A stretch of 64,000 nt of DNA from Comamonas sp. Y33R10-2 (GTDB lineage Bacteria > Pseudomonadota > Gammaproteobacteria > Burkholderiales > Burkholderiaceae_C). Position numbers and translations under genes: made by a program. Within the stretch, counting starts at the first letter, position 1. Each line of letters starts with the position of its first letter. The stretch covers positions 3,775,541 to 3,839,540 of the forward strand of contig NZ_CP079925.1 in the NCBI RefSeq assembly GCF_019355935.1, written 5' to 3'. Of the stretch, positions 25,116 to 34,386 are shown piece after piece. The notes under the pieces were generated by a model that did not search any database, was not told the DNA's origin, and was given only the letters and a program-made list of their open reading frames with translations.

Positions 25116-25499
25116 ATGTCTGTTTATGAGCGCGCCGGCAATGTCCAGAGTGAATCTGGCAGCCGCGATGAGGAATATCTGTTGACTGAAGGCGAAGCCC
25201 AGCTGGCCACCGTGCTGGCGCTGATGACCGGCTTTAGCCAAGGCTGCTGTGCGGCGCACCGCGCGCCCATGGCGCAGCGTGTGTCAGAGCAACTGGTGCG
25301 CATGGCCGATGGGCTGGATGGCCACGCCCGCTCTGGCGACATGCGCCATTTTCTGCAAAAGCTGGGGCAGCGCTGGGGCGCGGTGGCCCAAGTAATGACC
25401 CAGCCCGAACCGGATCAGCCTGCGGCTGAGACGAGTTTTGACAACGCATTGACCCACCCACAAACGCACTGGCACCACAGCCCGGAGATCCTGCAATGA
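25116..25499 (+). CDS. Heme-operon protein of unknown function, 127 aa
   Basis: A small soluble protein between the receptor gene and hmuS. GCAGGAGT precedes its ATG at 25116, and its stop overlaps the hmuS start (ATGA), so translation is coupled to hmuS. The centre is helical (GEAQLATVLALMTGFSQ), with a Cys-Cys pair in GFSQGCCAAHRAPMAQ. The C-terminus is His- and Pro-rich (ALTHPQTHWHHSPEIL). It is not HemP, which is shorter and has a different signature. The Cys pair and the His-rich tail could bind heme or iron, but that is a guess from composition and location. Confidence 0.75.
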   Translation: MSVYERAGNVQSESGSRDEEYLLTEGEAQLATVLALMTGFSQGCCAAHRAPMAQRVSEQLVRMADGLDGHARSGDMRHFLQKLGQRWGAVAQVMTQPEPDQPAAETSFDNALTHPQTHWHHSPEILQ

Positions 25500-26608
25500 A
25501 CGCCATCACATCCCCCGAAATGAAGACCATGACTGCGGTGCAGATTCGCGAAGAATTTGCGCAAAAGCGCCTGCAAGGTCTGCGTGCCAAAGACGCCGCT
25601 GAGGCGTTGAAATTGAGCGAAGGCGCCGTGATTGCAGCCCATGGTGGCGAGCATGAGCGCAGCCTGAAAGCTGTGCCGCTGCGCGCTCAATGGCTAGACA
25701 TTCTCAAAGGCCTTGAGGCCTGCGGCACGGTGATGGCGCTCACGCGCAACGAATCTACCGTGCATGAAAAAAACGGCATTTACCAGAACGTATCGGCCCA
25801 AGGCCCCGTTGGACTGGCGCTGAGCCGCGAGATTGATCTTCGTCTGTTCTTTATGCAGTGGCATGCCGGTTTTGCGGTGACGGAAGAAGCCGTCAACTCC
25901 GGTCGCCCGGCCATGCACAGCCTGCAGTTCTACGATGCAGCGGGCCGCGCCGTGCACAAGGTGTTTGCACGTGAAGCAACCGATATGGCAGCGTGGAATG
26001 CGCTGGTGGAACGTTTTGCCGAGCCGTCCGCTGGTTATGTGTTTCGCGAGCGCGCAGCCAAGCCCGCCATCAAGGCCGATGCTGAGATTGATGTGCCCGC
26101 GCTGACGCAGGCATGGACTGCGCTCAAGGACACGCACGAGTTCTTCGAGATGCTGCGTAAGTTTGGTGCTGAGCGCCAGCAGGCCTTGCGTCTGGTGCCT
26201 CAGTATTGCGAGCGCCTGAGCGCCGTTGCCGTCACCGAGTTGCTGGGCAATGCGGCGGTGGATGGTGTCTCCATCATGGTATTTGTGGGCAGCGGCGGCT
26301 GTATTCAGATTCACACCGGCGCCGTGAGCAACATCCAACCTATGGATGGTAAGGACGGCGTGCGCTGGATCAATGTGCTGGACAAGGGCTTCAGCCTGCA
26401 TCTGCGCACCGACATGATTGCCAATGTGTGGGTGGTGCAAAAGCCCACCAGCGATGGCGTGGTGACTTCGGTGGAAGTGTTTGATGCCGAAGGCAACAAC
26501 ATGGCCATGTTCTTTGGCGAGCGCAAGCCCGGCCAGCCCGAGCTGCAAAGCTGGCGCGATCTGGTTGCAGGCCTGCAGCGCCATGCTGCGGTGGCGGAGG
26601 CTGTATGA
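25496..26608 (+). CDS. hmuS: Hemin-degrading factor / heme-trafficking protein
   Basis: A 370-residue cytoplasmic protein of the HmuS/PhuS/ChuS family, made of two related halves (about 20-185 and 195-360). Typical stretches are LRAQWLDILKGLEACG, VMALTRNESTVHEKNGIY, ALSREIDLRLFFMQW in the first half and GSGGCIQIHTGAVSNI, GFSLHLRTDMIANVWVVQKP in the second. Such proteins receive heme from the ABC importer and either degrade it or hand it to a heme oxygenase. It starts with ATG overlapping the previous stop and ends with ATGA overlapping hmuT, so the cluster is tightly coupled. Confidence 0.93.
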   Translation: MNAITSPEMKTMTAVQIREEFAQKRLQGLRAKDAAEALKLSEGAVIAAHGGEHERSLKAVPLRAQWLDILKGLEACGTVMALTRNESTVHEKNGIYQNVSAQGPVGLALSREIDLRLFFMQWHAGFAVTEEAVNSGRPAMHSLQFYDAAGRAVHKVFAREATDMAAWNALVERFAEPSAGYVFRERAAKPAIKADAEIDVPALTQAWTALKDTHEFFEMLRKFGAERQQALRLVPQYCERLSAVAVTELLGNAAVDGVSIMVFVGSGGCIQIHTGAVSNIQPMDGKDGVRWINVLDKGFSLHLRTDMIANVWVVQKPTSDGVVTSVEVFDAEGNNMAMFFGERKPGQPELQSWRDLVAGLQRHAAVAEAV

Positions 26609-27504
26609 ACGACATATTGCTGTCACGGCGCGGCGGCCTGCAGTGGCTGGGCGGTGCGGCACTGGCTTCGGCCATGCCTGCATTCGCACAAAACTCTGCA
26701 CAAGCTTCTACGCAATCGATTTCACCTGCCCGCCGCCTGGTGTCGCTCAGCGGCGCGTTGACCGAAGTGGTCTATTTGCTCAATGCCCAGAGCCTGCTGG
26801 TGGGCACGGACACCACCAGCCTGTTCCCTGAAGCCGCGCAGAAAACGGCCAAGGTCGGTTATGTGCGCCAGCTCTCGGCCGAAGGCCTGCTGTCCCTCAA
26901 ACCCGATGCGGTGGTGGGCACCAGCGATGCCGGGCCGCCCGTGGTGCTCGATCAGATTCGGCAGGCTGGCGTGCGTGTGGCGCTGGTCAAGGCCCAGCAC
27001 AACTGGGCTGAGGTGCAGGAAAAGGTCAAGGTTGTGGGCCGCGAAACAGGCCGCACAGCCGATGCAGACAAGTTGCTGGCCCAGCTTGATGCGCAGTGGA
27101 GCGCGGTGCAGGCCCAAGTCGCCAAGGCCCAGCGCAAGCCGCGCGTGCTGTTTGTGCTGGCGCATAGCGGTAGCCCGCAGGTCGCAGGGCGGGGCACAGC
27201 TGCCAATGCGCTGATGGAGTACGCAGGCTGCGCCAACGCCATCAACCAGTTCGATGGCTACAAGCCGCTGACGGCAGAGGCCATGGCCAGCGCCGCGCCA
27301 GAAGTCATCGTCATCACCACGCAGGGCATTGACGCTATGGGCGGTGAGATGGCTTTCTGGAAGCGACCCGAGCTGGCCTTGACTCCCGCCTTTGCCAAGA
27401 AGGCGCTGGTAACGCTGGAGGCCAGCCACCTGCTGGGCTTTGGTCCGCGCCTGCCTACGGCGGTGCAGGCGCTGCATATGCGCAGCCTGCAATGGGTGGC
27501 ATGA
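26605..27504 (+). CDS. hmuT: Heme ABC transporter, periplasmic binding protein
   Basis: A 299-residue exported protein of the class III (BtuF-like) binding-protein fold. The N-terminus LLSRRGGLQWLGGAALASAM has a twin-arginine pair before a hydrophobic segment, with probable cleavage after PAFA near residue 29. A Tat route is possible though the motif is not perfect. The two lobes are joined by one long helix. Family marks are RLVSLSGALTEVVYLLNA, the conserved Tyr region VGYVRQLSAEGLLSLKPD, and a GFGPRLPTAVQAL C-terminus. It delivers heme to HmuUV. It overlaps hmuS by 4 bases and is followed after one base by the hmuU ATG. Confidence 0.92.
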   Translation: MNDILLSRRGGLQWLGGAALASAMPAFAQNSAQASTQSISPARRLVSLSGALTEVVYLLNAQSLLVGTDTTSLFPEAAQKTAKVGYVRQLSAEGLLSLKPDAVVGTSDAGPPVVLDQIRQAGVRVALVKAQHNWAEVQEKVKVVGRETGRTADADKLLAQLDAQWSAVQAQVAKAQRKPRVLFVLAHSGSPQVAGRGTAANALMEYAGCANAINQFDGYKPLTAEAMASAAPEVIVITTQGIDAMGGEMAFWKRPELALTPAFAKKALVTLEASHLLGFGPRLPTAVQALHMRSLQWVA

Positions 27505-27505
27505 G

Positions 27506-28645
27506 ATGAGTGTGGTGCTCGCTAAGCCGGCCACATCGGCTCAATCGGCCTCGCCGCTGCCTAGCGCGCCCATGGCCGCATCGCGCTGGCGCACGCCTGC
27601 CGGGCGGCTCAGCCGCAGTGCCGCGTTGCTGCTGGGCGCGGTGCTGGTGCTGCTGGCTATGGTCTGGGGGGCGGCCAGCGGTGCTTATGCGATTGCGCCC
27701 GCGCAGTTGCCGGGCATTGTCTGGGATGGGGCTCGCAGTCTTTTCGGCAGCGCAGTAGAGACCGGCCCTGAGCATCTGGTCTTTCTCAATATTCGCCTGC
27801 CGCGGCTGCTGATGGGCGTGGCTGCGGGTGCAGGTCTGGGGCTGGCGGGGGCATTGATGCAGGGCCTGTTTCGCAATCCGCTGGCAGACCCCGGTTTGAT
27901 TGGCGTGAGCAGCGGCGCTGCGCTGGCTGCGGGTATCACCATCGTGCTGGGCGGCATGTATCTGCCGTGGCTGCCGCGCCATCTGGGCAGCTGGGCGCTG
28001 GTGGTCATGGCGTTTGGTGGCGGTCTGGCCGTCACGGCCGTGGTCTATGTGCTGGGTCAAGTGCAGGGCACTACCCGCATCGGTCTGATGCTGCTGGCTG
28101 GCATTGCGATTAATGCGCTGGCCGGTGCTGGGCTGGGTTTTTTGAGCTTTATTTCGACGGATGAGCAGCTGCGCAATTTGCAGATGTGGCTGCTTGGCAG
28201 TCTGGGCGCATCGCGCTGGAGTGCTGTGGGCTTGGTGGGCGCAGCGGTCGCTTTAAGCACGTTGGCCGCGCTGGTGCTGGCAAGGCCTTTAAATGCGATT
28301 GCACTGGGCGAGGCGCAGGCCAATTTGCTGGGCGTCGCAGTCGAGAAAACCAAGCGACGTGCAGTGATGGTGGCAGCTCTGGCGGTGGGCGCGGTGACGG
28401 CAACAACCGGCATCATTGGCTTTATCGGTCTTGTGGCACCCCACTGGGTGCGACTGATTGCCGGGCCAGATCACCGTGTGGTGCTACCGGGCTCGGCCTT
28501 GCTTGGGGCGGCGCTGGTGGTCAGCGCGGATGCGGTGGCGCGCACCCTCGTCAAACCGGCGGAGCTGCCGCTGGGCGTGCTCACTGCCTTTATTGGCGTG
28601 CCGCTATTTCTGGCCATGCTGCGCCAGTTCAGGAGCAAGGTATGA
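27506..28645 (+). CDS. hmuU: Heme ABC transporter, permease
   Basis: A 379-residue permease of the FecCD/BtuC family with about 10 membrane helices after a Pro/Ala-rich N-terminus. Typical motifs are RLPRLLMGVAAGAGLGLAGA, GLFRNPLADPGLIGVSSGAA, the ATP-protein coupling helix region (ALGEAQANLLGV), GFIGLVAPHWVRLI and a final AFIGVPLFLAML. The ATG at 27506 comes directly after the hmuT stop. A later Met (MAASRWR) is an alternative that would shorten the N-terminus. Its stop overlaps the hmuV ATG. Confidence 0.93.
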   Translation: MSVVLAKPATSAQSASPLPSAPMAASRWRTPAGRLSRSAALLLGAVLVLLAMVWGAASGAYAIAPAQLPGIVWDGARSLFGSAVETGPEHLVFLNIRLPRLLMGVAAGAGLGLAGALMQGLFRNPLADPGLIGVSSGAALAAGITIVLGGMYLPWLPRHLGSWALVVMAFGGGLAVTAVVYVLGQVQGTTRIGLMLLAGIAINALAGAGLGFLSFISTDEQLRNLQMWLLGSLGASRWSAVGLVGAAVALSTLAALVLARPLNAIALGEAQANLLGVAVEKTKRRAVMVAALAVGAVTATTGIIGFIGLVAPHWVRLIAGPDHRVVLPGSALLGAALVVSADAVARTLVKPAELPLGVLTAFIGVPLFLAMLRQFRSKV

Positions 28646-29457
28646 AGGCAGCTTCGAGCATCGAATGCCGCAATCTGGGCGTAGGCGTGGCCAAAGGCCC
28701 GCGTCTGGCCACCGTGGATGTGCAGATTCAGGCCGGGCGTTTTACCGCTATCCTCGGCCCCAATGGCGCGGGCAAGTCCACGCTCATGTCCATGCTGGTG
28801 GGCGAGCGCGCTGCGCAGGCCGGGCAGGTGCTGCTGGATGGGCTGGCGCTGCCCAGTCAATCTATGCAGGCTTTGGCGCGACGGCGCGCTGTCATGCCGC
28901 AAGACTGCAGCGTGGCATTTGACTTCACCGCGCAGGAAGTGGTGGAACTGGGCCGCTACCCGCACCGCGAACATGCCAGCGCACAGGAGGCGCAAATCGT
29001 GCAGGGCGCCATGGCGCTGACTGGTGTCGATCATCTGGCCCAGCGCAGCATCAATACTTTGTCAGGCGGCGAGCGCGCACGGGCCCATCTGGCCAGAGCC
29101 TTGGCGCAGATTTGGCAGGCACCGGCCGATGGCGCTGCGCGCTGGCTGCTGTTGGATGAACCCACGGCTGCCCTTGATTTGGCCCACCAGCACCATGCCA
29201 TGCGCCTGCTGCGCCAGTGGTCAGCCGAGCAGGGCGCGGGCGTGGTAGCGGTAATTCATGACCTGAATCTGGCCCTGCGCTATGCCGACGATGTGCTGGT
29301 GCTGGGCGGAACAGCCGGTGTGAGTTGGGGCGCAACGCAAGAGGTGCTGCAGCCTGAGTTAATTGAGCGCGTGTGGGGCATGCAATGTGACCCGGTGCGC
29401 AGCAGCGACGGTGCGCTGCAATATATTTTTGTAGCAGGGAGTTCTTTTGCTGCTTGA
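28642..29457 (+). CDS. hmuV: Heme ABC transporter, ATP-binding protein
   Basis: A 271-residue ATPase of the HmuV/BtuD type that powers heme import through HmuU. The order is Walker A (GPNGAGKST), Q-loop (MPQDCSVAFDF), signature LSGGERARAHLARAL, Walker B LLLDEPTAALD, and H-loop VIHDLNLALRYAD. The start overlaps the hmuU stop (ATGA). It is the last gene of the heme operon. The next 100 bases have no clear terminator and lead into the direct repeat at the end of a converging glycosyltransferase gene. Confidence 0.93.
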   Translation: MKAASSIECRNLGVGVAKGPRLATVDVQIQAGRFTAILGPNGAGKSTLMSMLVGERAAQAGQVLLDGLALPSQSMQALARRRAVMPQDCSVAFDFTAQEVVELGRYPHREHASAQEAQIVQGAMALTGVDHLAQRSINTLSGGERARAHLARALAQIWQAPADGAARWLLLDEPTAALDLAHQHHAMRLLRQWSAEQGAGVVAVIHDLNLALRYADDVLVLGGTAGVSWGATQEVLQPELIERVWGMQCDPVRSSDGALQYIFVAGSSFAA

Positions 29458-29536
29458 TATTCAGAAACAAAACGCTGAAATTCCACGCTGTATAAGGATA
29501 CTCTGCTCTCAAATTTACGGCCTCGTTTAAGCACAG

Positions 29537-29572
29537 ACCTTCGGTTTGCTGAGTGGTGTTAGCCGCTCTTAA
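29537..29572. repeat. Direct repeat, left copy, at the end of the glycosyltransferase gene
   Basis: 36 bases, ACCTTCGGTTTGCTGAGT followed by a half ending GCTCTTAA. It is 31/36 identical to 30461-30496 in the same orientation. Weaker similarity extends about 15 bases further left. This copy covers the stop codon of the glycosyltransferase gene. Confidence 0.65.
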
Positions 29573-30347
29573 GGCAGTGCTGAATTTCGTTGACCGAGCT
29601 ATCGATGAAATATTGGTATTGATCAACAGCGTTTTGCATGACGCCATTTTTTTCTGACTCAGTGAGTTCCATCACCACCTGACCGTTCTCAACACGGCTG
29701 CGATCGAGGAAAAAAACGGTCGCACCACCTTCGCGAGCATGGTGAATGAGCGCAGCTTGGTTGCAGCCTAAAAAATTCCAATGCTTTAACAGCATTGAGC
29801 GGTAGTGGCCATCTTCTCCTGCGGCAGAGGTGCGCCACGCCGCTGCGGTGGGGAAGCCACCAGAAGCCAAAAAAACACTTCGCCTACAGATCACATTGGT
29901 CATGAAGACGTAAGACAAGCCGCGGATGCGCAAATCGTCTTCTTGCAAACCCAGACGCATTGGTAAATCGACGACTTGAGCCGCTCCAGAGATCCCGCCT
30001 GTATCCTGGTTTTGCAGAAGAAAGTTCACCGCAGTGGAGTACCAGTCTTGTACGTGCTCATCGTCTTGATCTAAAAACGTTAGCAGTGGTGCGCTGGCGA
30101 GCATGCCACCTAAGTTGCGAGCGCGGCTTTGTCCGCCGTTTTCTGGCAAGAAAAAGGTGCGCACGCGTTTGTCACTTTGGGCGAGTGCGGTGGCGCAATC
30201 CCGAGCTTGTTGCTGAGAACTGAAGTCATCGATAAGCAGCACTTCCACATCTACATTGTGTTGACGGAGTACCGACTGAACGGCTCTCTCAAGGCAATCC
30301 TGCCCGTTGTAAACAGGAATAATGCAGCTAATTTGTGGAGTGCTCAT
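29559..30347 (-). CDS. Family 2 glycosyltransferase
   Basis: A 262-residue GT-A fold transferase. It starts ISCIIPVYNGQDCLERAV, then VEVLLIDDFSSQQQ, the SRARNLGG nucleotide-binding segment and the metal-binding DxD-like FLDQDDEH near residue 97. A later acceptor region reads AAGEDGHYRSMLLKHW. There are no membrane helices, so it is a cytoplasmic or peripheral enzyme transferring a sugar from a nucleotide sugar; donor and acceptor are unknown. The ATG at 30347 gives the standard family start. The gene is alone, visibly less GC-rich than its neighbours, and lies between two 36-base direct repeats, one at its own stop and one at the ppsR stop, so it looks like an inserted gene. Confidence 0.88.
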   Translation of the reverse strand: MSTPQISCIIPVYNGQDCLERAVQSVLRQHNVDVEVLLIDDFSSQQQARDCATALAQSDKRVRTFFLPENGGQSRARNLGGMLASAPLLTFLDQDDEHVQDWYSTAVNFLLQNQDTGGISGAAQVVDLPMRLGLQEDDLRIRGLSYVFMTNVICRRSVFLASGGFPTAAAWRTSAAGEDGHYRSMLLKHWNFLGCNQAALIHHAREGGATVFFLDRSRVENGQVVMELTESEKNGVMQNAVDQYQYFIDSSVNEIQHCLKSG

Positions 30348-30460
30348 ATGAGTGCCTTGGGCACAGTGTGTAATTAGTGTCGCTAACACAACCCTTGATA
30401 CGTCGTTACTTCGCCTTGTCGTACGCTTGTACTGCCTGCGGCTTCTCGTCTCAACCGAAA

Positions 30461-30496
30461 ACCTTCGATTTGCTGAGTTGTGTTCAGCGCTCTTAA
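30461..30496. repeat. Direct repeat, right copy, at the end of ppsR
   Basis: 36 bases, ACCTTCGATTTGCTGAGT and a half ending GCTCTTAA, 31/36 identical to 29537-29572. It covers the stop codon of ppsR. The 113 bases between it and the glycosyltransferase start hold nothing else I can name. Confidence 0.65.
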
Positions 30497-31314
30497 TATC
30501 CCAGATGCTGAGGCAATACTTCCTGCAAGATGGTCGTCGCGATTTCTTCAATCGATTTTGTGGTGCTGGACAACCAGCGAATGCCGCTTCTGCGCATCAT
30601 GGACTCGGCCTCGGCCACTTCGTAGCGGCAGTTTTGCAGGCTGGCGTACTTGGAGTCAGGGCGGCGTTCGTTGCGGATGCTCGACAGGCGCTCGGGCTGA
30701 ATCGTCAGGCCAAACAGCTTTTTGCGGAAAGGCTCCAGCGCAGGCGGCAATTGCTTGCGTTCAAAGTCTTCAGGAATCAGCGGGTAGTTGGCTACTTTCA
30801 GGCCAAACTGCATGGCCAGATACAGGCTGGTTGGCGTCTTGCCGCTGCGGCTCACACCCACCAAGATCACGTCCGCGCCCGTCAGGTCGGTATGAGTCTG
30901 ACCATCATCGTGGGCCAGCGTGTAGTTGATGGCCTCCATGCGCTCCAGGTATTCCTTGCTTTCGCTGATATCGGCGAAGCGGCCCACGCGGTGCAGCGAC
31001 TTTTGGCCCAGTTCTACTTCCAGCGGGCGCACAAAGGTGCCGAACATGTCAAATAGCTTGCCCTTGCTATTGGCTTCCAGGAACTCCAGCATCTCCTGAT
31101 TGACCAGTGTGGTGAAGATGATGGGCTTTTTGGCTTCCACTTCCGCCACATGGTTGATCTGGCGAACGGCCTGATGAATCTTGTCCATCGAGTCCACAAA
31201 AGGAATGCGGACCAGACGCGGTTTGCTGTCGAACTGGGCCATGATGGCCGTGCCAAAGGTTTCAGCCGTGATGCCTGTGCCGTCAGAAATGACAAAAATC
31301 GTATGGGTATGCAT
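30493..31314 (-). CDS. ppsR: PEP synthase regulatory protein (kinase/pyrophosphorylase)
   Basis: A 273-residue DUF299-family protein. It inactivates PEP synthase by ADP-dependent phosphorylation of a Thr and reactivates it by phosphate-dependent removal. The start [17 protein letters not shown], the P-loop [18 protein letters not shown] near residue 158 and the C-terminal [21 protein letters not shown] segment are all typical. It is divergent from ppsA, its target, with 252 bases between the starts, so partner identity is secure. Its 3' end carries one copy of the direct repeat that also bounds the glycosyltransferase gene. Confidence 0.95.
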   Translation of the reverse strand: MHTHTIFVISDGTGITAETFGTAIMAQFDSKPRLVRIPFVDSMDKIHQAVRQINHVAEVEAKKPIIFTTLVNQEMLEFLEANSKGKLFDMFGTFVRPLEVELGQKSLHRVGRFADISESKEYLERMEAINYTLAHDDGQTHTDLTGADVILVGVSRSGKTPTSLYLAMQFGLKVANYPLIPEDFERKQLPPALEPFRKKLFGLTIQPERLSSIRNERRPDSKYASLQNCRYEVAEAESMMRRSGIRWLSSTTKSIEEIATTILQEVLPQHLGY

Positions 31315-31566
31315 GGTGAGCGCAGTGATTAGGTGGGGGCGGGTCTGGCAATGCCAATTCCTGCACGGTATAACAGGTTTGAGCCACGCGAGAAGTCGTA
31401 GCTAAGCCTACAATTGCGCCCATTATTCCCAAATTTCCACCCATGCTCGTTGACGGTCAACATCCAGAACAGCAAAGCACTGCTTCAAAGCAGCATGGGT
31501 TTGCGGCGCTAGGCCATCGAGCCAAGACGCTGCAAGCGTGTCAGTTTTTACCTTTGGAGCTTTCCC

Positions 31567-33957
31567 ATGTCTCAACTGTTTGAAGCGACCGCATTAGTCG
31601 TTCCATTTGAAAAACTGCGAATGACCGACGTAGAGTCGGTCGGCGGCAAAAACGCCTCGCTGGGCGAAATGATCTCGCAACTGCCACAGGGCGTGCGCGT
31701 TCCTACTGGCTTTGCGACGACAGCTCACGCTTTCCGCGAATTCCTGGCCTTTGAAGGTCTGGCTGGCAAGATCTCCGCCAAGCTGGCTGCGCTGGACGTT
31801 GAAGACGTGCGCGCTCTGGCCGCAGTGGGTGCTGAAATCCGCGCCATGGTGGAAAGCCAGCCTTTCCCCGCTGATCTGGAAGCGGCCATCCGCGCAGACT
31901 TCATCACGCTGCAAGCGGGCAACCCTGCCGCTTCGTTCGCCGTGCGCTCTTCCGCCACTGCGGAAGACTTGCCCGATGCATCGTTCGCCGGTCAGCAAGA
32001 AACCTTCTTGAACGTGGTGGGCATCGAAGACGTGCTGCACAAGATGAAGGAAGTGTTCGCGTCCCTGTACAACGACCGCGCCATCTCTTACCGCGTGCAC
32101 AAGGGCTTTGAGCACGACGTGGTGGCCTTGTCCGCTGGCGTGCAGCGCATGGTGCGCTCCGATTTGGGCGCTGCCGGCGTGATGTTCACCATCGACACTG
32201 AGTCCGGCTTTGAAGACGTGGTCTTCATCACCTCCAGCTATGGTCTGGGTGAAACCGTGGTGCAGGGTGCTGTGAACCCTGACGAGTTTTATGTGCACAA
32301 GCCCATGCTCAAGGCCGGCAAAAAGGCTTTGATTCGCCGCAATCTGGGCTCCAAGCTGATCCAGATGGTCTTCGCTTCGCCTGAAGAGAAGGCTGCAGAC
32401 GGCAAGCTGGTCAAGACCACTGATGTGGCTCACGAACTGCGCAACCGTTACTCGCTGACCGACGCTGATGTCGAGCAGCTGGCTCGTTACGCTTTGGTGA
32501 TCGAGGAGCATTACGGTCGTCCCATGGACATTGAGTGGGGCAAGGACGGTACCGACGGTCAACTCTACATCTTGCAAGCACGCCCTGAAACCGTGAAGAG
32601 CCAGTCCAAGGGCCAGGCCGAGCTACGCTACAAACTCAAGAGCACCGGCACCGTGTTGGCCGAAGGCCGCGCCATTGGTCAGAAGATTGGTACCGGCCCT
32701 GTGCGTCTGGTGTCTGATATCTCGCAGATGGACCAAGTGCAAGCCGGCGACGTGCTGGTGACCGATATGACCGACCCTAACTGGGAACCCGTCATGAAGA
32801 AGGCCTCGGCCATCGTTACTAACCGTGGCGGCCGTACCTGCCACGCGGCCATCATTGCGCGTGAGTTGGGCATCCCCGCTGTTGTGGGTTGTGGCAATGC
32901 CACTGACCTGCTCAAGGCCGGCACTCTGGTGACCGTGTCTTGCTCCGAAGGCGATACCGGCAAGATCTATGACGGCGTGCTCGATACCGAAGTGACTGAA
33001 GTCACACGCGGTGAAATGCCTGCCATCAAGACCAAGATCATGATGAACGTGGGCAACCCCCAGCTGGCGTTTGACTTTGCTCAGCTGCCTAACGAAGGCG
33101 TGGGTCTGGCCCGTGTTGAGTTCATCATCAACAACAACATTGGCGTGCACCCCAAGGCCATCCTGGACTACCCCGCTGTAGATGCCGATCTGAAGAAGGC
33201 CGTGGAGTCCGTAGCCCGTGGTCATGCATCGCCTCGCGCTTTCTACGTGGACAAGGTTGCTGAAGGCGTGGCTACTATTGCCGCCGCTTTCTGGCCCAAG
33301 CCCGTCATCGTGCGCATGTCGGACTTCAAGTCCAACGAATACCGCAAACTGATTGGCGGCAGCCGCTACGAGCCCGAAGAAGAGAACCCGATGCTGGGCT
33401 TCCGTGGCGCAGCTCGCTACATCTCCAAGGAGTTCGGCGAAGCGTTCAAGATGGAATGTGAAGCCCTGCACCGCGTGCGCGAAGACATGGGCCTGACGAA
33501 CGTCGAGATCATGATCCCCTTCGTGCGTACCCTGGGTCAAGCCAAGCGCGTGACAGAGTTGCTGGCTGAGAACGGTCTCAAGCGCGGTGAGAACGGCTTG
33601 AAGTTCATCATGATGTGCGAAGTGCCTTCCAACGCTATTTTGGCGGACGAATTCCTCGAATACTTCGACGGCTTCTCCATTGGCTCTAACGACTTGACTC
33701 AGCTGACACTGGGTCTGGACCGCGACTCGGGTCTGGAGTTGCTGGCCGCTGACTTTGACGAGCGCGACCCCGCCGTCAAGAAGATGCTGGAGATGGCGAT
33801 TGGCGCCTGCCTCAAGCAAGGCAAGTATGTGGGTATCTGCGGTCAGGGCCCTTCCGACCATCCCGACTTCGCTCTTTGGCTGGCAGAAAAGGGTATCAAG
33901 TCGATCTCCCTGAACCCCGACAGCGTGGTTGCCACTTGGCAACGCTTGGCTAAGTAA
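31567..33957 (+). CDS. ppsA: Phosphoenolpyruvate synthase
   Basis: A 796-residue enzyme that makes PEP from pyruvate and ATP for gluconeogenesis. It has an N-terminal ATP-grasp domain ([31 protein letters not shown]) and a central swivelling domain with the phosphorylated His426 in [14 protein letters not shown]. The regulatory Thr two residues before it (Thr424) is the expected PpsR target. The C-terminal PEP/pyruvate-binding barrel has [11 protein letters not shown] and [13 protein letters not shown] with the catalytic Cys. Length matches the E. coli enzyme (792). TTTGGAGC lies before the ATG. ppsR is divergent upstream. Confidence 0.97.
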   Translation: MSQLFEATALVVPFEKLRMTDVESVGGKNASLGEMISQLPQGVRVPTGFATTAHAFREFLAFEGLAGKISAKLAALDVEDVRALAAVGAEIRAMVESQPFPADLEAAIRADFITLQAGNPAASFAVRSSATAEDLPDASFAGQQETFLNVVGIEDVLHKMKEVFASLYNDRAISYRVHKGFEHDVVALSAGVQRMVRSDLGAAGVMFTIDTESGFEDVVFITSSYGLGETVVQGAVNPDEFYVHKPMLKAGKKALIRRNLGSKLIQMVFASPEEKAADGKLVKTTDVAHELRNRYSLTDADVEQLARYALVIEEHYGRPMDIEWGKDGTDGQLYILQARPETVKSQSKGQAELRYKLKSTGTVLAEGRAIGQKIGTGPVRLVSDISQMDQVQAGDVLVTDMTDPNWEPVMKKASAIVTNRGGRTCHAAIIARELGIPAVVGCGNATDLLKAGTLVTVSCSEGDTGKIYDGVLDTEVTEVTRGEMPAIKTKIMMNVGNPQLAFDFAQLPNEGVGLARVEFIINNNIGVHPKAILDYPAVDADLKKAVESVARGHASPRAFYVDKVAEGVATIAAAFWPKPVIVRMSDFKSNEYRKLIGGSRYEPEEENPMLGFRGAARYISKEFGEAFKMECEALHRVREDMGLTNVEIMIPFVRTLGQAKRVTELLAENGLKRGENGLKFIMMCEVPSNAILADEFLEYFDGFSIGSNDLTQLTLGLDRDSGLELLAADFDERDPAVKKMLEMAIGACLKQGKYVGICGQGPSDHPDFALWLAEKGIKSISLNPDSVVATWQRLAK

Positions 33958-33972
33958 GGCTGCAACATCGTC

Positions 33973-34386
33973 ATGCAGACGCAGCAAGCGCCTCAGCATG
34001 ACGATGTAGTGTCCAATGTCTCATTGCAGGCATTCGATGCTTTTGACCCACTAGGCAAGCCGGTTGAAGTTACTTCGCCAGAAGTTATTTTCCCGCCGGA
34101 TTTGCTTGAAACACACCACCTAAGACTTAAAGCCTTGCTGCTGACGGTCTGGGTGGTGTTTTCATTTGGCACCAGCTATTTCGCCCGAGATATTCAGGCG
34201 CTGATGCCGGGTTGGCCTGCGGCTTACTGGATGGTGGCCCAAGGGGCGATCCTGATGTTCTTGCTCATCATCGTGGTCTATTGTGTGGCCATGGATTATT
34301 TTGAGCGCCAACAAGCACGTGACAAGGTTCATCAAGCGACCTTGGTGGGGGACGCAACTTCATCCGCCACAGACTTTCATGCCTGA
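33973..34386 (+). CDS. DUF4212 small subunit of a sodium:solute symporter
   Basis: A 137-residue membrane protein with two helices (ALLLTVWVVFSFGTSYFA and GAILMFLLIIVVYCVAMDYF) and a cytoplasmic N-terminus of about 50 residues. DUF4212 proteins are small partners of large VC_2705-type symporters, and the next gene encodes one and overlaps this gene by 8 bases. The pair resembles acetate/propionate-type carriers. It starts 15 bases after ppsA, so it may share the ppsA transcript; uptake of a carboxylate feeding gluconeogenesis would make sense, but the substrate is inferred. The long N-terminus is unusual for the family. Confidence 0.85.
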   Translation: MQTQQAPQHDDVVSNVSLQAFDAFDPLGKPVEVTSPEVIFPPDLLETHHLRLKALLLTVWVVFSFGTSYFARDIQALMPGWPAAYWMVAQGAILMFLLIIVVYCVAMDYFERQQARDKVHQATLVGDATSSATDFHA

